In this document: positions 12,945 to 24,260 of the stretch, piece after piece
How the letters are laid out: every line of letters begins with the position of its first letter
How positions within the stretch are numbered: the first letter of the stretch is position 1
Assembly: GCA_009760855.2 (NCBI GenBank)
Contig: WPIO01000007.1
Span: 4,034,001-4,098,000 of the forward strand
From: Cristatella mucedo
Lineage: Eukaryota; Bryozoa; Phylactolaemata; Cristatellidae
Direction: 5' to 3'
DNA: 64,000 nt
The notes under the pieces: model-generated
Databases searched by the model: none
Seen by the model: only the letters and a program-made list of their open reading frames with translations
Told to the model about the DNA's origin: nothing
Made by a program: the position numbers and the translations under genes

Positions 12945-13195
12945 GGCCCAGGAGTTAGGGTGCTAGCCTTTGATGACCGAGGTCAACGGTGCTCGCCTTT
13001 GACGAGTAAAATCGTGGACATACATGCTCTGCGGCATATATGAAGCACCCGGATGGAGACCAAGTTTTCTTAGGGAGTTATTCAAAATAATTTTTATTTA
13101 CTTATTTATTTAGCGATGGAGATCGAGCCCGGTGACAGACATGAAACGCCTGATAGAGATTCAGCACTCCTAGGGCGCTATACAAATGAATTTTA
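12945..13195 (+). repeat. SINE family B copy plus second truncated copy
   Basis: TGGTTTGGCCCAGGAGTTAGG resembles a tRNA 5' half. The tail (AGCACCCGGATGGAGACCAAGTTTTCTTAGGG) matches other SINE B copies. A second, 5'-truncated tail follows at about 13112-13195 (GATCGAGCCCGG...AGAGATTCAGCACTCCTAGGGCGCTATACAAATGAA, matched in pieces). Confidence 0.65.
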
Positions 13196-13244
13196 TATAT
13201 TTAGTGACTCTCCCTCCATTTGCAGTGGCTAACAAAAGATTATT

Positions 13245-13320
13245 TCGCTGATGTAGCACTCGAACCTTCGATCTGGGTCGAGAAAGGCGAGCACCTTACC
13301 TAGGCTAAAGCCCTAAACAA
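13245..13320 (-). repeat. tRNA-like SINE head fragment (minus)
   Basis: On the minus strand: GGTAAGGTGCTCGCC, then GAAGGTTCGAGTGC, reminiscent of A and B boxes in SINE heads. Confidence 0.45.
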
Positions 13321-13935
13321 GGCTAGGCAAAGGGCTGAGATTTCAGGTACGCTAGAATTGAAAGGACCAGACTAGGTTCAGAGACTGTACCTTTGCTTGG
13401 CAAAGACTGGACTCGATGGGACAGTTGGACGCACAGTCGTACGGAAATACTCGTAAGTAAATGATCGCAAGGTCACAGCTGCCGTCGCTGCTATCTATTA
13501 AGGTGATATGAGCACGTTATAAGACGTCAGGCATACTAAAATTTCGCATAGCATGTGAAGAAGTTATGCTCAGCCCGAAAACGCTGTTTCAAGGTAAACG
13601 TTTAGTATGACGCCATCGACCGGTATTCTTTACGGCGACCCTATTCCGCCCAGGAATACAGAGGCCACAAGCACTAGAGGCCCTTTCTTCTCTGTTGGAG
13701 CGTTCCGAAAGCGAGTCCGAATTTTACAGAAAGTGTGCACCACTGCTGTAGACAGACCCGCCCTGCCTACTCGGCATCGTTTCAAAATAAATATTCAATA
13801 GGATTAACATCCAGCGACTGGCTGGACCGCTGCATTATTGCCTCACCAGAATCCTCAAAAAAGCACTTTATCTACCAGGCAGTGTGCTTAGAGTCGTATC
13901 TTTGCTACCAAATATCTTCAAGCAGAGATTTTGGA
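13321..13935. other. Intergenic: no gene recognised
   Basis: AT-balanced sequence with short open frames. Nothing recognised. Confidence 0.5.
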
Positions 13936-14190
13936 CTTAATAATAATAACACACTTGATAAAGCACCCTCGGATAATTCAATCTCTTTCTAGGCGCTTTA
14001 CATTTGCTGCGAAGGAAACGCGATCGACTGGTGAGTGGTATCATGCTTGATAAACAGCTTGAATAACATGGTTAGGGGTGACATGCACAGGGTCAGCAAG
14101 CAAGTGTGGTTAGTTGCAGCATGCAACGGTGTCAGCACGCATAAGCACATAAAGGACGAATCACAGGGGCAGGACGAATCGCAGGGACGC
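13936..14190 (-). mobile_element. LINE A 3' end (minus)
   Basis: Starts with AATAATAATAACACACTTGATAAAGC and includes CTCTTTCTAGGCGCTTTACATTTGCTGC, the reverse of the LINE A tail. It continues into the 3' UTR segment shared with 30470-30697 (CAGCACGCATAAGCACAT). Confidence 0.85.
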
Positions 14191-14191
14191 T

Positions 14192-14533
14192 TTGCAATCT
14201 AACTTGCTTGACCACCTGAAGCCCAGTGACCCCAATGGCGATTTAGCTGAGAGTTTCTCCAAATCTTTCGTGGAAGAGCGTAGTAGAGTAATTACTTACT
14301 CCGTCCCCTCCCGCCCTCCTCTACCCGCAGCTCCGCACAGCTTCGCTCTTCTTTTCTTGCTTCCTGCCAGCATTTCTCAACTGAACTTGTCGCCAAACTT
14401 CTCCCTAGCAAAAAATACTTCCTGTGCCTTTATATCCTATCTCAATAGTTCTCCTTATGAAGATCATAGACCACCACAAATCGCTGCAATTGTGAATTCG
14501 TTCCTGGCTGTCCGTGACGTTCTTACTCGCTGA
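14192..14533 (+). mobile_element. L2-like ORF2 fragment upstream of RT core
   Basis: 113 codons open. The LAESFSKSFVEER motif resembles the linker between endonuclease and reverse transcriptase in L2-clade LINEs, where a LAESFSxFFVEK-type motif is common. No complete ORF. An alternative is a chance frame, but its position next to a LINE A end supports LINE origin. Confidence 0.5.
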
Positions 14534-14802
14534 ATACGGCACCGATCAATCTATTCATTTGTAGGCTGCATCGCCGTGCATCATGAGAATGTAAGCAACT
14601 TTCGTCTAGTCTTCCTAAAATTAATTGCATATAAGATACTAGAATGAGCGGTAGCTGTGCAACCAGACGATTACATAAATTCAACTGATCTTGCAAAACT
14701 TTTGTAATAGGGATTGAGAGCTAGCCGTCCAACGGAAACTGCTAAGCTTAAGGTTTGCAATGACCTGAAGTATGCTGCACCGGGTAAAGCTGTCTGTAGG
14801 TA

Positions 14803-16866
14803 CAGTAGCCTACCGCTTAAGTACGCACCCGTTTAAGTACGCATCCTGGTTAAGTGAGCATATTTCCCCCTAAGACTCTGGGTTCAAGATATATTAGTTA
14901 AACATGTCATGAATCGTCGTTTGGTGCAGGTTTTCAAGTTTCTTACGTTTAGCTTTGAGGGAGACCGCCGGGATCTTGCTCTGATATGATTCAAACGATT
15001 TCTTAAGATCGTTGATTGCATCATCAGCTTCAATTTGAACTTCAGAGCAGAGGAGCTGATCATCGATGTCAAAATCTGCTTATTAAGGGATTTGAACCCT
15101 CGAAATGTAACTTCACTTTCTAAACCAGCCTTGAGATCTTGAGGATTAACGTTTTCATCATCATCAGCCATCCCACTTTCAACAATCTTCATCGACTCGA
15201 AAAGCTCGTCAACATCTTCCAATACCACTGTAACATATTCTTCTTTGTTCTCATCATCAACGTGAACGAAGTCTTCCAGTTCTGATGAAGCGATAGATAA
15301 ATTCAATGTTTCGAAAGCCTTCGTAAGTTTGGTGCCCACATCTTCAACATTGCTATCAGCCTCCAGTTCTGGTTCTACAATCATTAGTTTGGCCTTGACG
15401 AAAGCACTTTTGATCCAGCTGGGCGAAACAGAATCCCGGGCTTCTTTCACATAACTTGCTTCGTCGAGCAGGTGCACTGGATTCCCGTAAAAGACCCCTG
15501 CAGCGCCTCGACGCAATGTTTGCCCCTAATCTTTCTTTCGACGTTTCGTCTTCTCGTCAAGTTCGGAAAAGTCAAGAACATCGTTGAGATACAAATATGT
15601 TTACCGTTTTTTCAGAGCTGCGATTATTCCCATGTCACAAGGCTGTTTCCAGCTTGCACAATTCGGGGAAAGAACAAAATTTAAATATTGTCGCGTTCGA
15701 AGGCTTCAAAATGTCCCGGAGCGTTGTCCATCAGCAATAGAACGCGAAGTCTTGTTCGTTTTTTCACCACTGGAAAAAACACCTCATTGAATCACTTCCA
15801 ACAGGTTCCTACATCCATCCAAGCGTTTGGTTGATTGAAGCAAGGAGCTAGCAAATGTCGGTCCTTAATACAAGCTGGTTCTTTGGGTCTTCCAATCAAA
15901 GCGCAAGGAATTTTTGTGAGTTCCGGTTGCGTCGGCGAGAATCTTTCGCCTTCTTTTTGCCTCTAGTGATTGAAATATCTTCGTCTGGCGTAAGAAGACT
16001 ATATTTTAGAAGCAATCGAAAAACAATCCGATCTCATCCATGATGAGGACATTTTCAGGGTCATATTTTGCGATAATCGCGTAAAGGTTTTCTAAAGCAG
16101 CTAACAATTCCGGATCGTTCTTGTTAAATTCTGGTCCCTCTCCGTAAAGGAGAATCTTGTGCAATCCACGCCGAACTCTGAATCGACTTAACCATTGCCA
16201 AGATGCCTTAAAATCTGATTCCGGAATTAAGGGGCTGGAAGCAATGCTTTTCGCTTTAGCTATGGTGTGGGATGGTGGTACAGGAAGGCTGGCATGGCAC
16301 ATGCTGTCAATCCAGACCAAAATAATGTCCTCAAGCTCCCTAAACCATCCAATTGTCGCTCAAAAAGTCTTCTCCTTAGCCTCTTCAGTCATTAGGGCAG
16401 ATCGTTCTTGGATCGCTTCACGGTTCTCCCAAATCTTTCTGATGACGCCTTCACTAACGTCGTACTCCCGCGCTACGGCCCTCTTACTGGGAGCAGACGC
16501 TTTGCTTCGCTTCGAAATGATTTCGCAGCGTTGAGACTCATTAAGGCGCTTGCCGTTTGGTTTCTTTGACATTGTAGCCAAATCGAAGCTGTAAGGAACG
16601 GGACAGGTTTAAGGAACGAGACAGGTAAATATGAGGACATACAGAAAGCGGAAACAGGGAAAGGTGAGGCAAGTCAATAACAAAAAACACACAGATGTTG
16701 GATGAACCCGTCAGATGCCGCTCGTGAGCGTCACAATCCACACCGAACTGCCCTGTACAGGCACATGCTCCGGAAAGTGTGCGGCATACCAAAAAGTACG
16801 AACCTACCGGCTAAGTACGCACAAACTTCTCAGGTTCCAGCTGCGTACTTAAATGGGAGACTACTG
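14803..16866 (-). mobile_element. Tigger/pogo-like DNA transposon, 2,064 bp
   Basis: Both ends carry matching terminal inverted repeats beginning CAGTAG. 14803-14827 and the reverse complement of 16842-16866 agree at 21 of 25 positions and share TTAAGTACGCA. TA flanks each end (14801-14802 and 16867-16868), the target duplication of the Tc1/mariner/pogo superfamily. A degenerate transposase lies on the minus strand. The subterminal regions hold further AAGTACG repeats. Confidence 0.88.
14884..16581 (-). pseudogene. Pogo/Tigger-type transposase, inactivated
   Basis: The start (16581 downward) reads MSKKPNGKRLNESQRCEIIS and EYDVSEGVIRKIW, a CENP-B/Psq-type helix-turn-helix. An in-frame TGA follows KEKTF near 16360. 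The frame resumes with ASWQWLSRFRVRRGL (second DNA-binding domain) and VLIMDEIGLFF, which resembles the first catalytic Asp of a DDE domain. Another stop lies near 16006. Further on, fragments resembling LLLDNAPGH and NCASWKQPCDMGIIAALKKR appear. The last open section is 15516-14884. Several stops and frame breaks mean no complete enzyme can be made. Translocated copies of CENP-B-like proteins exist in animals, but the intact terminal repeats and decay argue for a dead transposon. Confidence 0.85.
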
Positions 16867-16979
16867 TACCTATCAGAACTGCTTCCGAACTAGCCTAAGC
16901 ATGGTACCACAGGCTCTTCTGACTCAAATCGTTTAGCTGTGCCTCAAACCAACTGCAAATCCTTCTGAGACCGTGCTTT

Positions 16980-17228
16980 TGGAATGCATGCTCCTAAAGC
17001 CTGGAACTCACGCCTGACTGACGTTGCGATATCCCACGACTTGACGTTTGCTTTTCTTCGGATGTACGACATACTTGGGAATGCAGATATGGATAGAGTA
17101 TCTCTGCTTGTTTTTCTCGATCTTTCGGCAGCTTTTGATACTATAGTCACCAAGTTCTTCTTGAGCGTCTCTCATTTCGCCAGGGCATCACTGGCATTGC
17201 TCTGCAATGCTTCAGGTCCTATCTCAGT
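16980..17228 (+). mobile_element. LINE A fragment (RT core), left part of interrupted copy
   Basis: Begins with a displaced 3' ORF piece (PKAWNSRL). It then contains LVFLDLSAAFDTIV, a core reverse-transcriptase motif, and runs to AGTATT at about 17246, where a LINE B copy is inserted. Confidence 0.75.
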
Positions 17229-17246
17229 GGGAGGGTCCAGAGTATT

Positions 17247-17676
17247 GTAATGTAATGTATCTCCGTCAGTAACTCCACAAAGTCATAAAGACCATGTGGG
17301 TGTTACGCAGGAGAGTTTTGTATAGCCCACTCACAGCCTAAGCGGCTTTCGGTACGCATTCGGTAGCCAACAGACTTCGTCTTACGCAACAAAGAGAAAG
17401 TGGGAAGCATAGCAGAGTTAAGAGAGCAGTTGAGGTAGTGAGTAGCATAGAAGTAGCAGTTCAGGACCGCTGAAAAAGATGTGCCATAGTCGGCAGTTGG
17501 AGAGTAGATGTCGTTGCGCAAGAATTGTGGAAGCGAGTTCCACAGTCTAGAACCTGCAGAGCTAAAGCTTCTGTCGCCAACTGTCTTTAAGCGGAGGAAT
17601 GGGACAGCTAATTTATTGTCCACACAGGACCCGAGGGCGCGAACAGGCTGAAACTGATGCAGAAGTTCAGCTAGGT
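17247..17676 (-). mobile_element. LINE B 3' end nested in LINE A
   Basis: On the minus strand it encodes [30 protein letters not shown] and YRMRTESRLGCEW, the LINE B C-terminus also seen at 20900-21250. Its 3' end with GTAATGTAATG lies at the left edge. GTATT occurs at both junctions (left ...GAGTATT, right GGTATTGATG), a likely 5-bp target duplication. Confidence 0.85.
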
Positions 17677-18918
17677 ATTGATGTGAATGGACAAAGATCA
17701 TCCGAGGTACCTCTGAAATATGGGGTACCTCAGGGCTCCGTGCTAGGTCCGGTTCTTTTCACGGTTTATACTCTCCCTCGTGCCGATGTGATTGCACAAT
17801 CTAGGCTTTCACTTCTATGCAAATGACACTCAGTTGTACCTTTGCTTTGATACCTCCCAGCCTTCGAGCACCTCAAATTCTCTCAACTCCCTTGCTGCAT
17901 GCATTGATGACATCCACTCATGGATAGCAGCAAATTTTCTCAAATTAAATGGTGATAAAACAAAATTACGAGTTATGGGCAAATCAAGTGTGATTCAGAA
18001 ATTTGAAAGGTCAACGCTCAAAATCAGTTCTGCAAGTGTATCTCCTGTTGAATCTGCACGAAATTTAGGTGTCATGTTCCAAAGTGACCTTTTGGTAGAC
18101 GACCACATCTGCTCCATAACCAAGTTTACCTACTTTCAGCTACATAACATTTCTAAAGTTTGGCTCGTTTAGACAGGAATACCACATCTATCTAAGTTGG
18201 TCCATGCATTTGTGACATCCCGTCTTGACTTCTGTTAATCACTGCTTGCTGGCCTACCGACATGTGCAATCAGGCACTTACAGCTCGTGCAAAACTCTGC
18301 AGCTAGGCTTGTCTGTCGTGAGCGTCGCAGTTGCCACATTACTCCACTTCTCGCCGACCTGCACTGGCTACCAGTCAAGCAACGGATCGACTTTGAGGTT
18401 GTGTCGCTCACTTTTAGGTCCATCCATTCTTTGGCTCCAGCCTATCTATCAGATCTACTCCCCACCAGGCCATGCCTCGTGCCACCCGCTTTTCGGAATC
18501 TAACTGTTTACCAATAAATAATAATAAATAAATACCTCGTACAAACCTCAAAGCATCCTTTGGAGACCTTGCATTTCGTTCGTATGCTCCCAAAGCCCGG
18601 AACTCACTCCCGACTGGTGTCATAACATCCCTGACTTGACCACATTTAAAAAGAACTTAAAACGCACCTATTTAGGACAGCATTTAGTGGGTCCCTGTGA
18701 TTCATCCTTGATGTGCTTATGCGTGCTGACACTGTTGCATGCTGCCACTAACCACACTTGCATGCTGACCTTGAGCATGTCACCCATAACCATGTTATTC
18801 ATGCTGTTTGTCAAGCATGATACCACTCACCATTCAATCGTGTTTCTTTTGCAGCAAATGTAAAGCACCTAGAAAGAGATTGAATTCTCTGAGGGCAATT
18901 TTTCAATTGTATTATTGT
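17677..18918 (+). mobile_element. LINE A, right part of interrupted copy, to ATT tail
   Basis: Continues [16 protein letters not shown] and [16 protein letters not shown], then [12 protein letters not shown] (the YADD box is altered to YAND), the C-terminal ORF segments with stops, and the 3' UTR. Ends AGCACCTAGAAAGAGATTGAATTCTCTGAGGG followed by ATT-rich sequence (matched in pieces). Defective. Confidence 0.9.
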
Positions 18919-18924
18919 TATTAT

Positions 18925-19165
18925 TAAAAAGACGCTAAAAGTGCACCCGTTCCTCACTGGATTTTCTGTGTCCTTGTGATTTGTCTGCTGTGTGCTCATG
19001 TTCCCACTACCCATATTTGCATCATGGGACTGTACATGTTCCTCCTAACCATATTATGCTTCTTGAAACTCACACATTGCCACTGACCATTTGACCTCGC
19101 TTCTTCCACAGCATATTTAAAGTGCCTAGAAAGAGATTCGGTTCTCTAAGGGTGCCATACACAGG
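18925..19165 (+). mobile_element. LINE A 3' UTR fragment
   Basis: Second, diverged copy of the LINE A tail directly after the first. It ends AGTGCCTAGAAAGAGATT...GGTTCTCTAAGGGTG. Confidence 0.75.
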
Positions 19166-19189
19166 GGCCATCTGCAGTCTATGGCGCTA

Positions 19190-19925
19190 TATGCATCTCC
19201 GGTTGTAACTCCATAAAGTCACACAGACTATGTGGGTATTTCGCAGGAGAGTTGTCTACGGCTCGCGGTCGAAGCGGCTTTCGGTACGCATTTTATAGCC
19301 AACAGACTTCATCTCACGCAACAAAGAGAAAATGAGAAGCATAGCTTAGTCAGGAGAGTAGTTGAGGTAGTGAGTGTCAAGGAAGAATCAGCTCAGGACG
19401 GCTGAAAAGTATTGTTATAGTCGGCAGCAGGAGAGTAGATGTCGTTTCGTAAAAATTGTGGAAGTGAGTTCCACAGTCTAGGACCTGCAGAGCAAAAGCT
19501 TCTGTCGCCAAAGGTCTTTAAGAGGAGGGACGGAGAGGCTAATTTTTAGCTTTTGGTGCAGCCTTTCAGTTAGGTATGAAGAAGCCGAGCCGTGGTAGGC
19601 ATTGTGGGTCAGCGTAAGAACTTTTACTCTGCATTCGTTGATCAACCGGCAGCCATCTAAGCCCTTTCAGCTAAGAATACATGATCAGACCTCTGGGATT
19701 TTTAAACTAGTCTTGCAGTTACATTCATCCCCAGCTGCAATGGCCTGGTGGCTTTTTTCGGTAGCCCAGCCAAAATGGACTCACACAATAATCTAGCCGA
19801 GACAGAACCAGGGTGCTAGTTAATTGTTGCAAGCCACCAGGGAAGACAGTTCCAAATCTTAGATAAGGATCGGACGTGATGGCTAGCTGCAGAAGCAGTC
19901 TTCTGAACAAATCTTTCAAAATGTA
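19190..19925 (-). mobile_element. LINE B 3' part (minus)
   Basis: Reverse of the LINE B C-terminus and 3' UTR: begins at the CTCCGGTTGTAACTCCATAAAG end and includes the antisense of LWNSxPQF and VLTLTHNAYHGSA-like segments. It lies head-to-head with the next copy. Confidence 0.85.
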
Positions 19926-19939
19926 GTCAGGTGTCAGAG

Positions 19940-21310
19940 ACAACATTCTACGTCTCGGCGACGACAGGAAGTCACTGCCCTAGCTCTGCTAGATCAGTCT
20001 GCTGCTTCGACACCATCGATCACGATGTTCTGCTTGAACCATTGAGAACAACGATCGGTTTGGCCGACGAGGCACTGGCGTGGTTAAAATCGTTCTTGTC
20101 TGATCGTGTTCAATCCATGTCATGTTGGGGTCATTTCTCACACACGAGACGGGTCACCTGTGCAGTCCCTCAAAGGTCCGTACTCGGTCCCTTGCTGTTC
20201 TCCATTTATACTCAATCTCTGGGAAAAGTGATTAAGGCCCATGGAGCAGGATATCACTTTTATGCTGACGATACTCAGTTGTATTTGTCATTCAAGCCAT
20301 CGGAATCTGCTGCAGCAACTGAGAAACTGAATGCTTACCTTGCCGACATTAAATCCTAGATGTCGGAAAAGTTCCTGAGAAACTAAATGACGATAAAACC
20401 GAACTGCTTCTCATAGGACACTCTAAGCGTGTGGCTGGATTAAAAGGCTTTACCCTTCTAATAGGTGATGCTGTTGTGCAATCACCCCACGTGCTCGAAA
20501 TTTAGGTGTCGCTTTTGACAGCTGCCTCAATTTTAAAAGCTTCATTCAGAAGACGGCTTCTACAGCTAGCCATCACATCCGATCCCTATCCAAGATTAGG
20601 AGCTGCCTCCCACAGTGGCTTGCAAAAACTTTAACTAGCTCTTTAGTTCTGTCTCGGCTTGATTATTGTAATTCCATTTTGGCTGGGCTATCAAAGAGAA
20701 CAACTAGGCCACTACAGCTGGCTATGAATATGGCTGCAAGGCTAGTCTTCAAGTCCCAGAGGTTTGAGCACGTGTCTCCTTTGCATAAAGAGCTAGGCTG
20801 GATGCCGGTTGAGCAACGGATACTGAGCAAAGTTCTTATGCTGACCCACAAGGCCTGCCACGGCTTGGCTCCTTCGTACCCAGCTGAACTGCTGCATCAG
20901 TTTCAGCCTGTTTTCGCCCTCAGGTCCTGTGTGGACAATAAATTAGCTGTTCCATTCTTCCGCTTAAAGACCGTTGACGGCAGAAGCTTTTGCTCTACAG
21001 GTCCTAGACTGTGGAACTCGCTCCCACAATTCTTATGTAACGATCTCTATTCTCCTGCCGCCGACTATGGCTCATTCTTTTCAGTGGTCCTGAGCTGCTA
21101 CTTCTATGCTACTCACTACATCAACTGCTCTCCTGACTCTGCTATGCTTCCCACTTTCTCTTTGTTGCGTGAGACGAAGTCTGTTGGGTACCGAATGCGT
21201 ACCGAAAGCCGCTTAGGCTGTGAGTGCACTATACAAAACTCTCCTGGGTAGCACCCACATAGTCTTTATGGCTTTGTGGAGTTACTGATGGAGATACATT
21301 ACACATTACG
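19940..21310 (+). mobile_element. LINE B, 5'-truncated, RT to 3' end
   Basis: Encodes [29 protein letters not shown], the [14 protein letters not shown] catalytic box, then LSRLDYCNSILAGL and the long C-terminal frame 20679-21251 (190 codons). Stops such as IKS(TAG) at about 20357 and small indels break the ORF. Ends at GGAGATACATTACACATTACG. The style of ORF2 C-terminus (LGW.PVEQRI, LAPSY..ELL, LWNSLPQF) is that of L2-clade LINEs. Confidence 0.92.
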
Positions 21311-21784
21311 ATACCTTAATTTCCTAGTGTATGGTGATGGTTGCCCTACAGCATTGCCAGTTAGGAGGGCAAAGCCTCGCAGTTCAGCCGCACGCTTTAG
21401 AGTGTGCTGTGAGAGCAGTTCTGTTTTAATCGTCGTTTAGCTAAAGGAAATTTGCTGACATCCAGGATTGAATATCTGCAAGGCAACCGTTCACTCGATA
21501 TAAGTCGCTGCAGTAGATTCCGACAGTTAAAACGACAAATGCCGCTGTGTATCGTCAGCAAAAAAGTGCTAGACAAATCCACGGGCTAATAAATAATTTT
21601 TCTCAGAGGTTGAGAATAAATTGAAAACAGTAAAAGACGGACCGAGTGTTGGACTCTACACGTCATTGATCTGGTGGATGAGACCTAATCCCCCATACGG
21701 AACAGATTGAGCACGAACGAACAAGTACGATCTGAACCACACCAAGGTCTACTAGTTTGTTCTCAATCGTTCAGGCAGGATAGT
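21311..21784. other. Intergenic: no gene recognised
   Basis: No recognisable feature, apart from possible diverged LINE sequence towards its right edge. Confidence 0.4.
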
Positions 21785-22905
21785 GAGATCGATAGGGTCG
21801 AAGGCAGCTGATAGGTCTGTACCCAGGCTGGGTTCGGTTGGCTGGGACCGGACGGCTTTAGTGAGGGTTAGGGTCACCGGCTACGCCGGGGTCGGACCCT
21901 ACGGCATGGCCGGATGTATGCGGTGACGTGGGGTCACCGGGGCTGTTGGGTACGGGAAGTTGGCAAAGTAAGTCGTGGTGTTGGAGGCTCCCGGTCTCGC
22001 CGAGTTATGCACCTGGATTCGTGCAGGCGTGCTCCGGCGATGCTGCCACGCACGCAAGGGAACTAGTACCCAAGGCCCGAGCTGAGCTGGATAGCTCGCT
22101 CGTTGTTGACTTGTTTATACCGCGTTCCCCCCCCCGTGTAGTGTGTTCTTGACCCCCCCCGTGTGTTGGCGTCTTTCGGTGGAAGCTTACGACTGTGGTA
22201 GTTGTCGACTCGGACTAGCCAGCAGTTACTCAGCCAGCCGGGTTTTGGACGGCGTACGCTCGTACTGTTGGATTCGGAGTCGGTACAACGACAGGACTGC
22301 AGAAGCCGACTGACCCCAACTAACACGTTTGTTCGCGCTTGCTGCGTCGTCTTGCGCCCCCGTAGTGTACTGTGTATAGGACCCTCCCTGTAGACTTGTT
22401 TAGTTCCCCCGTTGTTGTTGGCGCATGCGTTATTATAAAGATGTTTAACCTGACGGCCGCTCGTCTTACCCTAGCTCGGCAGCATGGCGAGCGGCAGCGT
22501 GGCCGGAGTGTGGCGGGGTTTGGCGGGAAATAGCCTTTGACCCTAGGGACTCGGTTGCAGGTCTAGCAGCGCTAGGGCAGTGACATTGCCGTCATCGTTG
22601 CGGCGTAGGATTTCATTGTTTACACGGAGGAGAGCAGTTTCAGTAAAGCGCTGCCGCTTGAATCCCGACTGAAAGTTTTCAGGAAATTCATTCTTTTCAA
22701 TGAACGCTACAAGCTGCTTAGGGGCAGTTTTTCAAGAATCTTTGACAAAAAAGGAAGAAGGGAAACTGGGCGATAGTTTGCAATGACTTCCATATCTAAC
22801 CCAGGCTTCTTAAGTATCGTTCTATTGATAGCCGACTCGAACGACTTGGGTACAATCCCCTTTTCATAGATGCACTAAAAATCACTGTTTTGGCTGGGAT
22901 AAGGT
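21785..22905 (-). mobile_element. L2-like RT fragment interrupted by an insertion
   Basis: On the minus strand, 22905-22560 reads FESAINRTILKKPGLDME and ANYRPVSLLPFLSKILEK, typical of the RT start in L2-clade LINEs. The downstream DLSAAFDPIDLT segment lies at 21817-21785. The two halves join at LLDL/SAAFD once the 742-bp insertion (21818-22559) is ignored. Decayed frame. Confidence 0.8.
21818..22559 (+). mobile_element. Probable solo LTR, 742 bp
   Basis: Insertion inside an L2-like RT. It starts TGTACCC and ends GTTGCA, the TG...CA ends of long terminal repeats, and is flanked by GGTC on both sides (21814-21817 and 22560-22563), a 4-bp target duplication usual for Gypsy-type elements. A TATAAAG motif occurs near 22433. 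GC-rich with C runs. No gag or pol is present, so a solo LTR is the simplest reading. The open frames within it are not protein-like. Confidence 0.6.
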
Positions 22906-22969
22906 TGTCAGCCAGTGAAGACTGTACGCGTAGAAAGATGCGAGTCACCGACGGAGCATTTAAAGTATA

Positions 22970-23155
22970 GGGTTGGTAAGCTGAGCTGATTTAACAGCTC
23001 ATTTATTTATGTATCGGAAGGAGAGCAATGATCGTTTTCGCCGCCTATTACATTACATAGACATTACAGGATTGCCCACAGCAGGAATCGAACCCGTGAC
23101 CGGGTCCTTAAGAGCGATGAAGATACCCCTGTGCTAAGATTCAGATAATTTCCAA
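22970..23155 (-). repeat. SINE family A copy (minus)
   Basis: GAGCTGATTTAACAGCTCATTTATTT at the left is the reverse of the SINE A end. GGAATCGAACCCGTGACC is the reverse of a B box (GGTTCGATTCC). Confidence 0.75.
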
Positions 23156-24260
23156 ACGCAATTCTGACCATTTCTACACCGATGACATTCAGCTCTACCT
23201 ACCCTCGTAAGCCTTGCTCCCCATTCGACCTTAATTAATTTCCCCCACTGCCTGCATCGGTTAAATTCGTGTTGGATGGCTACTAACTTTCTGAAGCCCA
23301 ATGATGATAAGACCAACCCAAATAATTATGGGTAAATCTAGTCTCGACCGAAAGTTAGAAGACCCAACCCTTAAGATTAGTTCCGCTAGTATCCCACCCC
23401 GACTCCTTCCAGTAATTTAGCCGTACTATTCCAAAAAGATTCCTCACTAGTTGAGGCAATTTCCTCCATTTTCAAGTCGACATACTATCAGCTAGGTAAC
23501 ATCGCCAAAATCAGGGCCTACTTGGACAAGAGTACGACAGCCAAACTAGTTCACGAGTTTGTGACATCTGTACATTTTTATTCAGATATTGCAATTTCAT
23601 TTATTCAGGTCTGTCCGCCAGTTCGCTTATTTGTCTGCAACTAGTGCACAACTCAGTGGCTCTCTGGGCTACCGTCAAAAGCGTAGCGGCACTTTCTCGC
23701 CACTTTTGTCCGAGTTTCACTTGCTCCCTATCAAGCATCGAGTCGATTTCAAACTCTGTCTGGCTTACAGGTCGCTTACTCATTTTGCACTAGCTTACCT
23801 ATCCAACCTCCTTAAGAAATTCCCGTGTGCTCTCACACCATCCCCGTTCGTCAGCATCTAGTAATCTTGCCGTCTCTCGCACTAATCTGAAATCTTTTGA
23901 TGATCGAGCCTTCAGCACCGAGGTATGCACTGAGAGCAGCACTTTCGATTATTGCCACCACCCGATCAAACCGTGCAGTTTAAAGCCCCAGCTAAAGACG
24001 CATCCCCTACGGTCAACTCTCCCTTATTGTCGGTGAACACGTCTTTTCGATGTGCTTTGTGTAAACTCCTATTCAATGCATGTTGCAAGCCAGAGATCTT
24101 ACTCATCAGTTGCCACGAGTGTCTTCGTGTTTGCTTTAGTACGCTGGGCTAAGTACGATGCTTGTGCACGCTTGATAAGATGGGTGCGGTTATTCCTTAG
24201 GTATTTTTGTTGCTCTTGCAGCGAGTTGCAAAGTACCTGATTGAGATTACGTTCTAATAG
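23156..24260 (+). mobile_element. Degenerate LINE A-related copy
   Basis: Pieces such as NIAKIRAYLDKSTTAKLVH, VTSVHFY and RHFCPSFTCSLSSIE line up with the LINE A C-terminus. Many frame breaks; a more diverged subfamily. Ends in a tail-like GTACCTGATTGAGATTACGTTCTAATAGGGCG. Confidence 0.7.
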
